A DNA stretch of 64,000 bases from CAVPDE01 sp964580575 (GCA_964580575.1 CAZOLJ010000004.1:36734-100733); one strand, 5' to 3'; counted from the stretch's first letter, positions 36,731 through 45,937 are shown. Program-made: numbers and translations. The notes: a model not told the origin generated them from the sequence alone.

Positions 36731-36901
36731 CACCAGTAGAGGCACAGAGAAAGTATTTTTCATTTGCCGGGAGATACCGACAAATGAAAAGGCTCTGCTC
36801 TGAAGAAATCTCACTAAGGTCTTATGGCTTTCTTTTGTCTTTGAGAGGTTTTTTTATGAAAAGATAACTCCCTCTCTGTGTCCTCTGTGTCTCTGCGGTG
36901 A
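36731..36901. repeat. Composite repeat element A2 with a different hairpin stem
   Basis: The left end CACCAGTAGAGGCACAGAGA equals that of the element at 15589. The right end is CTGTGTCCTCTGTGTCTCTG. The internal hairpin is TTTTCATTTG-C-CGG, loop GAGATA, CCG-A-CAAATGAAAA. The loop and closing CGG/CCG are as in element A1 but the outer stem is different. It lies between mrdA and rodA. Confidence 0.75.
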
Positions 36902-36906
36902 AATAT

Positions 36907-38727
36907 TCATTTACCGTAAAAGGCCTCGAACATTTCCCGGGCCATGGGCGCCGCCGCGCTTCCGCCGTGCCCGCCGTTTTCCACGAGCACCGCCACGGCA
37001 ATTTCCGGCTTGTCCGCGGACGCAATCGAAACGAACCACGCGTGATCGTTCAAATCCGGAGGCGGTTCCTCCCCTTTCTGGACCGGTTTTTCCTTGCCCA
37101 GCGCCACCACCTGGGCCGTCCCTGTTTTGCCGGCCACAATGGCTCCGGTCTTAACTCTTGATCGGGAACCGGTTCCGCCGGGCTCGTTGACCACACCGAT
37201 CAGGGCACTGCGGACCAGAGCGATGTTCTGTTCTTTCGCCTTGAGTCGGCCATTCACTTCCGGAGTGAACTGATAAACCTGTTTGTCATCCTTTCCCACC
37301 CACTTCACCGCTTTGGGCTGATACAGAACCCCTCCGTTGAAGAAGGCCGAGATCAGCCTGGCCATCTGGAGCGGAGTGACCAGCACAAAGCTCTGCCCAA
37401 TGGAGGTTGAAATCGTCTCCCCCGGCTGCCAGGGAACACCAAATCGCTTGAGTTTCCAAGGGCTGCTCGGAATCAACCCTTCTCTTTCGGAACCGAGTTC
37501 ATAACCGGAAACCGTCCCCAATCCGCACATCCGGGCATAGTGGTGGATCTTGTCCACACCCAGCCGTTTCCCCAGCTTGTAGAAGTAGACGTCGCAGGAT
37601 TCCACGATGGCGCGGTGCATGGCCACGCGGCCGTGCCCCTGCTTGCGCCAGCAACGGAACGTGTGTTCGCCGAACGGGAACTTCCCGTCGCAAAAAGCCT
37701 CTTCGCGCGGGTCAATGCCTTCCTCAAGCCCGGCAAGAGCCATCACGATCTTAAACGTGGACCCAGGGGGGTATTGCCCTGCAACCGCCCTGTTTTGAAG
37801 AGGATGCTCTTTGCTCGTGACGAGCCTCGTCCATTCCGTCCGGCTCAGCCCTTCCAGGAACAGGTTCGGGTCAAAGGCGGGATTACTCGCCATGGCGAGA
37901 ATCTCCCCGGTCATCGGATGGAGCGCGACAATGGATCCTCTTTTGTCTTTCAGGCATTTCTCTGCAGTGAGCTGGAGTTTCTTGTCGATGGTCAAACCGA
38001 GGTTCTGCCCCGCGACGGGAGGCCTTCTCGATATCACGCTAAGCCGGCGTCCCGCCGCATCCACCTCCACCTGTTCGCCGCCCCGGATCCCGTTCAGGTT
38101 TTTCTGCCAGATCCGTTCCACTCCGGCCTGTCCGATCAGATCCCCCTGCTTGTTATCGGGATAGTTGCCGCTCTCCAGCTGCGTTTCGCTGATCTCTCCG
38201 AGATACCCGATCAAGTGAGCAGCCAGCTCCTTGTAAAGATAGTACCTCTGCGGTTTGATCTGGATCATCACCCCGGGCAGGTTGAAAAGATTGCCCTCCA
38301 CAACGGCCAATTCTTCCCGGGTGAGGTTCTTCTTGATGAGCACCGGTCTGAAAGCGTATTTCTGGGATTCCTTGCCCAGTTTTTCTTCAAGGCTTCTGGG
38401 TTCCAACCCGATCAGCGCATGAAGGGTCCGGATGAGTTCCTCACGATCAGAGATTTCTTCAGGGACGACATAGGCATCAAAGGAGGGACGGTTATCGACA
38501 AGAAGTTCCCCGTTGCGGTCGAAAAGCATTCCCCGGAAAGGGGCCACATCCTGGAGCCGGATCCGGTTGTTCTCAGACTGGACCCGGTAAGTCGGTCCCT
38601 GGAAGATTTGGAGAAACCACAATCTCAACAAGAGCACGACAAACACAGCGACCACGAGGAAGGGCAGACTCCTGAGTCGCTTTCGCAGAACTTCTACCGA
38701 TGCCTGTTCAAAAGCCTGGTTCCTCAA
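36907..38727 (-). CDS. mrdA: Penicillin-binding protein 2 (transpeptidase)
   Basis: This 606-residue class B PBP crosslinks peptidoglycan during elongation. It has an N-terminal membrane helix (LPFLVVAVFVVLLLRLWFL), the PBP dimerisation region, and a transpeptidase domain with SxxK (PPGSTFKIVMAL), SCD (SCDVYFYKLG) and KTGTAQV. The start is TTG 38727. It follows mreD with about 40 bases between them. Confidence 0.97.
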   Translation of the reverse strand: MRNQAFEQASVEVLRKRLRSLPFLVVAVFVVLLLRLWFLQIFQGPTYRVQSENNRIRLQDVAPFRGMLFDRNGELLVDNRPSFDAYVVPEEISDREELIRTLHALIGLEPRSLEEKLGKESQKYAFRPVLIKKNLTREELAVVEGNLFNLPGVMIQIKPQRYYLYKELAAHLIGYLGEISETQLESGNYPDNKQGDLIGQAGVERIWQKNLNGIRGGEQVEVDAAGRRLSVISRRPPVAGQNLGLTIDKKLQLTAEKCLKDKRGSIVALHPMTGEILAMASNPAFDPNLFLEGLSRTEWTRLVTSKEHPLQNRAVAGQYPPGSTFKIVMALAGLEEGIDPREEAFCDGKFPFGEHTFRCWRKQGHGRVAMHRAIVESCDVYFYKLGKRLGVDKIHHYARMCGLGTVSGYELGSEREGLIPSSPWKLKRFGVPWQPGETISTSIGQSFVLVTPLQMARLISAFFNGGVLYQPKAVKWVGKDDKQVYQFTPEVNGRLKAKEQNIALVRSALIGVVNEPGGTGSRSRVKTGAIVAGKTGTAQVVALGKEKPVQKGEEPPPDLNDHAWFVSIASADKPEIAVAVLVENGGHGGSAAAPMAREMFEAFYGK

Positions 38728-38769
38728 TGGGGCAAAGCCTCTTTCGATGAAGATAAAACCGGACGCATG

Positions 38770-39216
38770 TCACGAAGCTTCTTTGCTTGCTCCTCCGGTC
38801 CGGATCTCGACCGTCTTTAGAATACTGGAAATGAGAGGCGCAATCAAGCCTGTGAAGAAGGCCGACGCTCCGAACCAGAAGAAAAGCGACGCGGACAAAA
38901 CCACCTCAAAAGCAAAGGCGTCCAAAAGGCCGACCAGAACTATCTCCTTGATCACGACAACCAGGCCGACCAGGATGAACTGTCCCTGCACCGAGCGCAG
39001 ATCAAAGAACCTGGCTCCGAGTTCGAGGCACAGAAAGCTGATGACGTAGAGGAGAGCAAAAAGTCCCAGGAATCCTGCCGAGAGGAGATCGATGAGCATG
39101 CCTTGGCCGAAAGCGAAGATCGCCGCCCCTGCGCTTCCGGAACGGATCAGAAGAGAGGCGGTGATGGCAATGACCAGATCGATGTCGAAGAAAAGGGGAG
39201 CGAGGTCGTTTACCAC
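38770..39216 (-). CDS. mreD: Rod-shape protein MreD
   Basis: This small hydrophobic 148-residue protein has five or so predicted membrane spans (LVIAITASLLIRSG; LLSAGFLGLFALLYVISFLCL; FILVGLVVVIKEIVLVGLL in parts). Size, composition and place between mreC and mrdA identify it as the membrane component of the elongasome. The start is GTG with AGGGA upstream. Confidence 0.85.
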   Translation of the reverse strand: MVNDLAPLFFDIDLVIAITASLLIRSGSAGAAIFAFGQGMLIDLLSAGFLGLFALLYVISFLCLELGARFFDLRSVQGQFILVGLVVVIKEIVLVGLLDAFAFEVVLSASLFFWFGASAFFTGLIAPLISSILKTVEIRTGGASKEAS

Positions 39217-39272
39217 ACTCCCTTTGAGAAGGATGTAAACCAGGGAGAGCGCCCAGGCGGCTCCATGGAGGA

Positions 39273-40118
39273 CTACTTGGTTCTTTGAGACGGGCTTGAT
39301 AGAGGATCCTCCTTGAGCAAAACCAGCACTTCTTCCAGTTTCGAAAAATCCGCAGAGGGTTTCACTCTCACATCCTTAAAGAACTCCCATGGCGTGTCCG
39401 CGATCTCCATCACCTCTCCCACGGGCAATCCCTTGGGGAAAATCCGGTCCAATCCGGAGGTCACGATCTTATCGCCTACCGCAACATCCGCGGCCCTGGA
39501 AACGTAGTGGAGCCTGCACAGCTGGGAGGGCAGTCCCTTCAGGATGCCTTTCTCGCGCGTGCGCTGAATAAGGCAGTCCACGGCGCTGTTCTGGTCAATG
39601 ATCAGAAGGACTTTCGAGTAATTCGGGGAAACCGCCACCAACCGCCCGATGACACCCCGGGCATCCACCACGGGCATGTTGAGCCTCAGCCCTGCACTGG
39701 TGCCCTTGTCGATGAAGATGGATTCGAACCACCCTGTAGGATCTCTGCCGATGACTTGCGCCGCCACCATGGGAGAGCGAATGCTCTCCTTGAACTGAAG
39801 GAGTTCCCGGAGCCGCGCGTGGGTGGACACCAACTCGCGATAGAGGTCGTTCTGCATTCGGAGATCGTCCACCTCTTTTTTCAGGCGGGTGTTCTCTTCC
39901 CGCAGATCCACCAAGCTGAAGTATTTCAGCCAGGCCTTTTCCACGGTCTCCGCGGACCGTCTGATGAGCTTCTGCATGGGGGCGGTGATCTCAATGACCA
40001 CCTGCTCCACGGGCGTCCACGATCGTCTCTTGCCCACGTTGAAAGAGATGAGAACAAGAGCGACAAAGATGAAAATAACCCAGACCCAGTACGCTCTGAT
40101 TCGTTTTAAAGGGTTCAA
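39273..40118 (-). CDS. mreC: Rod-shape protein MreC
   Basis: This 281-residue protein has one N-terminal membrane helix (YWVWVIFIFVALVLISF), a coiled coil (LREENTRLKKEVDDLRMQND) and two beta-barrel periplasmic domains (AQVIGRDPTGWFESIFIDKG in parts; GVIGRLVAVSPNYSKVLLI). It scaffolds PBP2 and RodA. The start appears to be TTG 40118. It directly follows mreB. Confidence 0.96.
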   Translation of the reverse strand: MNPLKRIRAYWVWVIFIFVALVLISFNVGKRRSWTPVEQVVIEITAPMQKLIRRSAETVEKAWLKYFSLVDLREENTRLKKEVDDLRMQNDLYRELVSTHARLRELLQFKESIRSPMVAAQVIGRDPTGWFESIFIDKGTSAGLRLNMPVVDARGVIGRLVAVSPNYSKVLLIIDQNSAVDCLIQRTREKGILKGLPSQLCRLHYVSRAADVAVGDKIVTSGLDRIFPKGLPVGEVMEIADTPWEFFKDVRVKPSADFSKLEEVLVLLKEDPLSSPSQRTK

Positions 40119-40148
40119 GGATGCCTTTGAGCTCCGCAGTAAATGGGG

Positions 40149-41183
40149 TTACCTGATCGCGACCTCTTTCAGGAGCGTCATGTCGTCCAGAGCCTTTCCA
40201 GAGCCGAGCACGACGGCATCGAGGGGATTCTGCGTAACCCTGATGGGAAGTTTGGTCTCCTCTTTCAGAAGAACGTCCAGGTTCTTGAGGAGGGAGCCGC
40301 CGCCGGTCAAGACAATGCCCGTGTCCACAATATCTGCAGCCAGTTCCGGAGGCGTCTGCTCCAGGGCAATGCGAACCGTCTCCACAATAGTCTCCACCTG
40401 CTCGGACATGGCTTTTCGTACCTCGTCCGAATCGATGGAGAGGATCTTCGGAATCCCTGTGACCAGATCTCTTCCTTTTACCTCAATCGTTTCCACCTGG
40501 TCTGTGGGATAAGCGTTCCCGATCGTCGTCTTGATGATTTCGGCTGTGGCCAGGCCGATGAGGAGGTTGTACTTCCTCTTGATGTGCTGCAGGATCGCAT
40601 CATCCATCTTGTCTCCGGCCATGCGGACGGATTTGCAGTACACGATGCCCGCCAGGGAAATCACCGCCACTTCCGTCGTTCCTCCCCCGATGTCCACGAT
40701 CATGTTGGCTTTGGGCTCGGTGATGGGCAACCCCGCACCGATGGCCGCGGCCATGGGTTCCTCGATAAGGTAGACTTCTCTGGCTCCGGCCGATTCCGCG
40801 GATTCGCGCACCGCCCGCTTTTCCACTTGGGTAATGCCTGACGGGACGCAGATGATGATCCGTGGCCGCACCAGGGTCCGCCGGTTGTGCACTTTCTCGA
40901 TGAAGTGCCGCAGCATGGCTTCGGTGATCTCGAAATCGGCGATCACGCCGTCCTTCATGGGGCGGATGGCGACGATGTTGCCGGGGGTCCGGCCCAGCAT
41001 CATTTTGGCCTCGCGTCCCACGGCGAGCACCTTGCTCGTCCCCTTGCCGTCTTTTCGCACGGCGACCACAGAAGGCTCACTCAGAACGATGCCTTTGCCT
41101 TTGACATAGACCAAGGTGTTGGCCGTCCCTAGGTCGATGGCCAGGTCGTTGGAGAACAGACCCAAGAGGGGATCCAGCAACAT
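40149..41183 (-). CDS. mreB: Rod-shape-determining actin MreB
   Basis: This 344-residue bacterial actin has the family motifs IDLGTANTLVYVKGKGIVL (in parts), MIVDIGGGTTEVAVISL (phosphate 2) and GIVLTGGGSLLKNLD (adenosine). It forms membrane-bound filaments guiding cell-wall elongation. It is the first gene of mreB-mreC-mreD-mrdA-rodA-bactofilin. AAAGGAGC precedes ATG 41183. It is transcribed divergently from rpmH across a 130-base spacer. Confidence 0.99.
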   Translation of the reverse strand: MLLDPLLGLFSNDLAIDLGTANTLVYVKGKGIVLSEPSVVAVRKDGKGTSKVLAVGREAKMMLGRTPGNIVAIRPMKDGVIADFEITEAMLRHFIEKVHNRRTLVRPRIIICVPSGITQVEKRAVRESAESAGAREVYLIEEPMAAAIGAGLPITEPKANMIVDIGGGTTEVAVISLAGIVYCKSVRMAGDKMDDAILQHIKRKYNLLIGLATAEIIKTTIGNAYPTDQVETIEVKGRDLVTGIPKILSIDSDEVRKAMSEQVETIVETVRIALEQTPPELAADIVDTGIVLTGGGSLLKNLDVLLKEETKLPIRVTQNPLDAVVLGSGKALDDMTLLKEVAIR

Positions 41184-41241
41184 GGAAAAGCTCCTTTCAG
41201 CCGGTGGAAGACTCTCCCTTTCCCGGACTGAAGAGTTGGAC

Positions 41242-41270
41242 TTGACAAATGCTTAAATTCTGTTTATTAA
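41242..41270 (+). promoter_or_regulatory. Candidate promoter of rpmH-rnpA-yidD-yidC
   Basis: TTGACA (41242-41247), a 17-base spacer and TATTAA (41265-41270) lie 43 bases before the rpmH ATG in an A/T-rich spacer. A perfect -35 with a four-of-six -10 makes this one of the best promoter matches in the window. Confidence 0.6.
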
Positions 41271-41313
41271 AGTTCTCTTTTGAATTCAATTAAAAAACGG
41301 ATACAATGACATC

Positions 41314-41448
41314 ATGAAAAGAACATATCAACCAAGCAATATCCGAAGGGCGCGGACTCATGGATTCAGGGCAAGGATGAGTACGACCGGGGGTATCAAG
41401 GTCCTTAAAAGAAGAAGGGCCAAAGGCCGAAAACGTTTGACCGTGTAA
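41314..41448 (+). CDS. rpmH: 50S ribosomal protein L34
   Basis: This 44-residue basic protein begins MKRTYQPSNIRRARTHGFRA and ends RAKGRKRLTV, a near-perfect L34 match. It binds 23S rRNA in the large subunit. It is the first gene of the conserved rpmH-rnpA-yidD-yidC-jag-mnmE cluster. In many bacteria dnaA lies upstream; here it is mreB instead, on the other strand. Confidence 0.98.
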   Translation: MKRTYQPSNIRRARTHGFRARMSTTGGIKVLKRRRAKGRKRLTV

Positions 41449-41485
41449 CAGTGCCGTAACCTTCTGAAACGACCACCATTGTGCG

Positions 41486-41842
41486 ATGCCTGCGTTTGCC
41501 TTTTCGAAGAGTGAGAGGGTATTGGACCGTAAGGATTTTGTCAATCTAAATCGGTCTGGGAAAAGGCTGCGGACAGCGCATTTCACGGTCTTTGTCGCAA
41601 AGAACGGGCTCGGCCGCACAAGGCTGGGGGTCACGGTCAGCAAGAAAGTCGGCGGTGCGGTCACCAGGAATCGCTTGAAGCGGCTGATCCGGGAATTCTT
41701 CAGGCTTCACAAGGGACTTTTTCCTGCAGGTTGCGACATCGTCGTTTCAGCAAGAGAAAGCGCCGGCGAACTGGATTTTCGGGAAGTGAAAGAGGAACTC
41801 CTTGAGATTGTCTCGAATTCGACGTTACGTTTATACGCTTAG
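41486..41842 (+). CDS. rnpA: Ribonuclease P protein component
   Basis: This 118-residue basic protein assists the RNase P RNA in tRNA 5' maturation. The signature is present: FVAKNGLGRTRLGVTVSKKVGGAVTRNRLKRLIREFFR (read in parts), with the RNR motif. It overlaps yidD by 41 bases, typical for this locus. Confidence 0.97.
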   Translation: MPAFAFSKSERVLDRKDFVNLNRSGKRLRTAHFTVFVAKNGLGRTRLGVTVSKKVGGAVTRNRLKRLIREFFRLHKGLFPAGCDIVVSARESAGELDFREVKEELLEIVSNSTLRLYA

Positions 41843-42047
41843 ATATATTCCGATAGGAATGATTGTCGTTTATCAGAAACTCATTTCCCCTTTCCTCTTA
41901 CCGTCCTGCCGTTTCTACCCGTCGTGCTCGGCTTATGCCCGCCTTGCCTTCAAAGAGTATGGGATTTTAAAGGGAGGCATTCTGTCCTTGATGAGGGTTC
42001 TCAAATGCCACCCCTTGCACCCGGGAGGCTATGACCCTCTTCATTAG
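41802..42047 (+). CDS. yidD: Membrane protein insertion efficiency factor YidD
   Basis: This 81-residue protein has the family core VVYQKLISPFLLPSCRFYPSCSAYA with three conserved cysteines and the ending KCHPLHPGGYDP. It aids YidC-dependent insertion at the inner membrane through an amphipathic helix. The start is probably TTG 41802 (AGAGGA upstream, inside rnpA); ATG 41859 is a shorter option. Confidence 0.93.
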   Translation: MRLSRIRRYVYTLRYIPIGMIVVYQKLISPFLLPSCRFYPSCSAYARLAFKEYGILKGGILSLMRVLKCHPLHPGGYDPLH

Positions 42048-42101
42048 CCGGGTCGGCCTCCGCCGCCTATGAGAAAAACCCTCTAGGGTCAGGGAGTCGT
42101 C

Positions 42102-43748
42102 ATGGATAAGAAAACCATTCTGGCATTCGTTTTGTCGCTTGCCGTTCTGATCGCCTGGTCTTTCCTCTTCACACCCAAGCCGGCGCAGAAAACAGAACCG
42201 CAGACCAAGGAGGAGTTCGTCAAGTCTCAGCCTGCGCAGCCTTCCTCGCCCCAACCGGCGCCGGCCGTCCAGAAGACGGAAAAGCCTGCGGACACGACGG
42301 CTCCCAAGGCTGAAGAAAAAGAAGTGACCGTGGAGACCCCCCTTTACAAGGCCGTTTTCTCGAGCACCGGGGCTTCCATCAAAAGCTTCCTGCTCAAGAA
42401 ATACCACGTAACGGCCGACCCGGCTTCACCCGAAGTGCAGCTCGCCCATGGCCAGGGTCCCTTGGTGTCCATTTTTCTTGAACCTGCCGGCAAGAAAGAA
42501 GCGAGCGGGACGGTCTATCACGTGAATGAAACCTCGCTGACCCTCGAGGCGGGTACGTCTCCCAAGGATCTCGTCTTTAGTGCCACCACTCCTGAGGGGC
42601 TTCTGCTCCAGCAGACTTTTCGCATTGATCCGGACCACTATGCCATCGAGCACACCTTCACGGTTTCCAACCCTCTTGAAAAACCCTTGGAAGGGATTCT
42701 GAAAGCGCAACTCACCAATCTTCCTCCCAAGGAGTCGACGAGCTATTACTCCTTTATTGGGGGTTCCCTTCTCCTGAACAACAAGTACGAGGAGATCGCC
42801 GCCATAGACCTCAAGAATGAGAAGAGCCTGTCCGGCCAAATCGCGTGGATGTCCTACCAGGAAGACTATTTCATGACCGCCTTTGTGCCTGAGGCCGAGT
42901 CTCAAGCCAACTTCACGGCCCGCAACCCGGGTTCCGGGGTTTTCGAACAGACCTGGAGTACAACGATTCAGCCCGTTCCTTCGGGAAATCCGTTCTCCAC
43001 ACGCTCAACCCTTTACCTGGGACCGAGGGATCTGGATCTTCTCAAGCCTGTCGGAAATAGATTGGATTTAGCCATCGACTTTGGATGGTTCGACATCATC
43101 GCCAAGCCCCTGCTCTACCTGCTCAAGTTTTTCAACCAGTACGTGGGGAACTTCGGCGTGGCCATCATTCTTCTCACCATCCTCATCAAAATCCTGTTCT
43201 GGCCCCTGACGCACAAGAGCTACAAGTCCATGAAGGAGATGCAGAAAATACAGCCCCTCATGGCCAAGATCAGGGAGAAGTACAAGGACAACCGGGAGAT
43301 GATGAACAAGGAGATGATGTCGCTTTACAAGACCTACAAGGTGAACCCCATGGGAGGATGCCTTCCCATGATCATCCAGATCCCCGTGTTCTTTGCCCTG
43401 TTCAGGATTCTGGGCAACTCGATCGAACTCAGGCACGCTCCCTTCATGCTGTGGATCAATGATCTTTCCGCGCCTGACCGGCTGTTCCATTTTCCGTTCA
43501 CGATCCCTCTCATGACACCGCCTACGGGGATTCCGGTCCTCACCCTGCTCATGGGAGCCTCCATGTTCATTCAGCAGAAGATGACTCCCACACCGGGGGA
43601 TCCCACCCAGGCCAAGATCATGCTCCTCATGCCCGTGATCTTCACCTTCATGTTCATCAATTTCCCCTCGGGCCTTGTGCTTTACTGGCTGGTCAACAAC
43701 GTCCTGTCCATCGGCCAGCAATACCGCATTATCAAGCGAGCCTCTTAG
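42102..43748 (+). CDS. yidC: Membrane protein insertase YidC
   Basis: The 548 residues contain an N-terminal membrane helix (ILAFVLSLAVLIAWSFLF), a proline/lysine-rich linker, a periplasmic beta-sandwich domain (residues 85-330) and the conserved C-terminal five-helix insertase core (FGVAIILLTILIKILFWPLT; GGCLPMIIQIPVFFALFRIL; INFPSGLVLYWLVNNVLSI). This is the Gram-negative form. AGGGAG lies upstream of ATG 42102. Confidence 0.98.
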   Translation: MDKKTILAFVLSLAVLIAWSFLFTPKPAQKTEPQTKEEFVKSQPAQPSSPQPAPAVQKTEKPADTTAPKAEEKEVTVETPLYKAVFSSTGASIKSFLLKKYHVTADPASPEVQLAHGQGPLVSIFLEPAGKKEASGTVYHVNETSLTLEAGTSPKDLVFSATTPEGLLLQQTFRIDPDHYAIEHTFTVSNPLEKPLEGILKAQLTNLPPKESTSYYSFIGGSLLLNNKYEEIAAIDLKNEKSLSGQIAWMSYQEDYFMTAFVPEAESQANFTARNPGSGVFEQTWSTTIQPVPSGNPFSTRSTLYLGPRDLDLLKPVGNRLDLAIDFGWFDIIAKPLLYLLKFFNQYVGNFGVAIILLTILIKILFWPLTHKSYKSMKEMQKIQPLMAKIREKYKDNREMMNKEMMSLYKTYKVNPMGGCLPMIIQIPVFFALFRILGNSIELRHAPFMLWINDLSAPDRLFHFPFTIPLMTPPTGIPVLTLLMGASMFIQQKMTPTPGDPTQAKIMLLMPVIFTFMFINFPSGLVLYWLVNNVLSIGQQYRIIKRAS

Positions 43749-43764
43749 CAACGGGAGAACCGTC

Positions 43765-44481
43765 ATGGAAACTTACGAATTCGAGGGAAAAACCACTGAA
43801 GAAGCCATTCAAAATGCCGCTCGTGAACTCAACCTTCCTGTGGAAGAACTCAGTATTGATGTGATCGAGCCCGGATCTGCAGGGATTTTCGGTCTCGTCG
43901 GAGGCCGAAAGGCCAAGATCAAAGTCACCCTGAAAACTCAGGCCGAACTCGAGGAAGAAGAGGAAGAGGAGGAACCCGAAGCTGGAGAGCAAAGGGAAGA
44001 ACTTCGAGAAAACGACGTGACTTTCGCCAAAAAAACCCTTGAAGAGATTCTCGCGCTTATCCCGGTGGAAGCGACGGTCGCTGCGAGCCGTGGGGAAGGG
44101 AGGATCACCCTGCGGGTCCAGGGGGATCGTTCAGGCCTCCTCATCGGCCGAAAGGGTAACACGCTGGATGCCCTCCAGTTTCTTGTAAACAAAATCGTCA
44201 GCAAAGCTCTGGACAAAAAGATCGACGTGGTCATTGATTCAGAGAACTACCGCCGGAGAAGAGAAGACTCCCTGACCCAGCTGGCGTTGAAAATGGGCGA
44301 CAAGGCCAAGAGGATCAAGAAGCCGGTCACCACCAACCCGATGAATCCCCATGACCGGAGACTCATCCACCTGGCACTGAAGGACGATGAGCACCTGGAA
44401 ACGAGGAGCCGGGGCGAGGGACTGATGAAGAGGGTCGTGATTATTCCAAAAGGCAAGGGAGCAATCACGGATAAGGAGTAG
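43765..44481 (+). CDS. jag: Jag/KhpB-like RNA-binding protein (KH and R3H domains)
   Basis: The 238-residue protein has three parts: the N-terminal Jag domain (METYEFEGKTTEEAIQNAA; GSAGIFGLVGGRKAKIKV), a KH domain (RSGLLIGRKGNTLDALQFL) and a C-terminal R3H domain (NPHDRRLIHLALKDD). An acidic stretch of glutamates at residues 71-82 links Jag and KH. The protein binds RNA and acts with YidC and cell-wall factors in other bacteria. ATG 43765, 16 bases after yidC, is the family start. Confidence 0.95.
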   Translation: METYEFEGKTTEEAIQNAARELNLPVEELSIDVIEPGSAGIFGLVGGRKAKIKVTLKTQAELEEEEEEEEPEAGEQREELRENDVTFAKKTLEEILALIPVEATVAASRGEGRITLRVQGDRSGLLIGRKGNTLDALQFLVNKIVSKALDKKIDVVIDSENYRRRREDSLTQLALKMGDKAKRIKKPVTTNPMNPHDRRLIHLALKDDEHLETRSRGEGLMKRVVIIPKGKGAITDKE

Positions 44482-44488
44482 AATCTCA

Positions 44489-44510
44489 GGCGCAGGGTTC
44501 TCCCTGCGCC
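44489..44510. other. Hairpin between jag and mnmE
   Basis: A GGCGCAGGG / CCCTGCGCC type stem with a short loop lies in the 36-base spacer. There is no T-tract, so it is more likely an RNA-stability or attenuation element than a terminator. Confidence 0.4.
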
Positions 44511-44535
44511 TTGCACCGTGTACCGGTTTTTCCCT

Positions 44536-45927
44536 ATGTTCCTCAATGCGTCCGACAAAGATACCATTGCTGCCGTAGCCACGCCTGCGGGGCAGGCAGG
44601 GATCGGTATCGTCCGCATGAGCGGCCCTGAAGCCCGAAAAATCGCCGACAAGGTTTTCAAACCCAGGACCCCGGTGGACTCCCTTCAGAGCCACCGGCTT
44701 TACCTGGGTCAACTGATCGATCCCGCCTCAGGCGCAGCCGTCGATGAGGTCCTCCTTTCCTACATGGCGGCGCCTCACACCTACACGCGTGAGGACGTGG
44801 TGGAGATCAACTCTCACAGCGGCCCCCTTCTCCTGGAACAGATTCTGAGAATTCTTCTCCGGGAAGGCGCTCGTTTGGCCAAACCGGGAGAATTCACCTT
44901 CCGTGCCTTCATGAACGGCCGAATGGACCTCACCCAGGCCGAAGCGATCATCGATCTCATCAACGCCCAATCCGAAAGAGGCCTCCAACTCGCTTCGAAC
45001 CAGATTCATGGCAGGCTTCGTGTTGAAATCGAAGCGCTGAGGCAAAAGGCCGCGGACCTCCTGGCTCACATCGAGGTGGCCATTGACTTACCCGAAGAGG
45101 ACTTCAGTCTCCTGAACCGGGAGGAGACCGTCCGCCGCGTGGGAAAAGAGCTTCTCGATCCCGTGTCTCGAATCCTTTCCGGTTACGGGGAAAGGAAATC
45201 GTGGCTGGAGGGCCTCAAAACCGTGATTGTCGGCCGCGTCAACGCCGGGAAGTCGAGCCTCCTGAACCGTCTCCTCAACGAGGAGAAAGCCATGGTCACT
45301 CCTATCCCCGGCACCACGAGGGATGTCATTGAATCCACGATTCACATGGAGGGTCTCCCCCTGCGGGTAATGGACACCGCGGGGTTCAGGAAAGGGAGGG
45401 GCAAGCTGGAGAAGATCGGCATTCATCGAGCCGAGCAGAAGATGGAAGAAGCCGACCTTGTCCTGCTGGTGATCGATCAGAGCAGGCCTCTCCAAACAGA
45501 AGATCTGGACCTCCTCGCCAGAGTTCAAAAGAAGAAAGCGGTGGTGGTGCTCAACAAGATCGACCTCCCGGCAGGAGTGAAAGAAGAAGCTCTTGAAACC
45601 AGGGCCGGCGGGCTCCCCCGAGTGAGGATCTCGGCTTTGAAAGGAGACGGCATAGAGGATTTGCGGAAAGCGATCCGAGTCGTGATCACCGCCGGGATCG
45701 ACACTTCGGATCTCGGTGTCGCCCCGAGCCTCAGGCACAAGGAAGCTCTGGAACGGGCCTCCGGTCACTTCGAAAAGAGCATTTCAAATCTCAGGGACGG
45801 CCTGCCTTTTGAAATCGTCGCTGCCGATGTTCAAGAGGGCCTGGAGGCCCTGGGCGAGATCGTGGGAGAGACCACGAGCGACGAGGTCCTAGACCGGATC
45901 TTCAGCCGGTTCTGCATCGGAAAATAA
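44536..45927 (+). CDS. mnmE: tRNA uridine-5-carboxymethylaminomethyl GTPase MnmE
   Basis: This GTPase of about 463 residues works with MnmG to modify U34 of tRNAs. It has an N-terminal folate-binding domain (DTIAAVATPAGQAGIGIVRMSG in parts), G1 GRVNAGKSSLLN, G2/G3 PGTTRDVIE and MDTAGFR, G4 LNKIDL, and the C-terminal catalytic FCIGK. GTG 44518 would add six residues. ATG 44536 is nearer the usual start. MnmG is not in the window. Confidence 0.97.
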   Translation: MFLNASDKDTIAAVATPAGQAGIGIVRMSGPEARKIADKVFKPRTPVDSLQSHRLYLGQLIDPASGAAVDEVLLSYMAAPHTYTREDVVEINSHSGPLLLEQILRILLREGARLAKPGEFTFRAFMNGRMDLTQAEAIIDLINAQSERGLQLASNQIHGRLRVEIEALRQKAADLLAHIEVAIDLPEEDFSLLNREETVRRVGKELLDPVSRILSGYGERKSWLEGLKTVIVGRVNAGKSSLLNRLLNEEKAMVTPIPGTTRDVIESTIHMEGLPLRVMDTAGFRKGRGKLEKIGIHRAEQKMEEADLVLLVIDQSRPLQTEDLDLLARVQKKKAVVVLNKIDLPAGVKEEALETRAGGLPRVRISALKGDGIEDLRKAIRVVITAGIDTSDLGVAPSLRHKEALERASGHFEKSISNLRDGLPFEIVAADVQEGLEALGEIVGETTSDEVLDRIFSRFCIGK

Positions 45928-45937
45928 AGGAATCAGA

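Noticed and set aside
37540..38820. 426-residue plus-strand open frame opposite mrdA
   Set aside because: mrdA carries the three transpeptidase motifs; the antisense frame has no recognisable domain.
39715..39745. tRNA-like GATTCGAACC word
   Set aside because: It lies inside mreC and has no acceptor or anticodon stem around it.
41184..41313. Replication origin beside rpmH
   Set aside because: No dnaA, gyrB or parA gene and no cluster of DnaA boxes were seen in the spacer.
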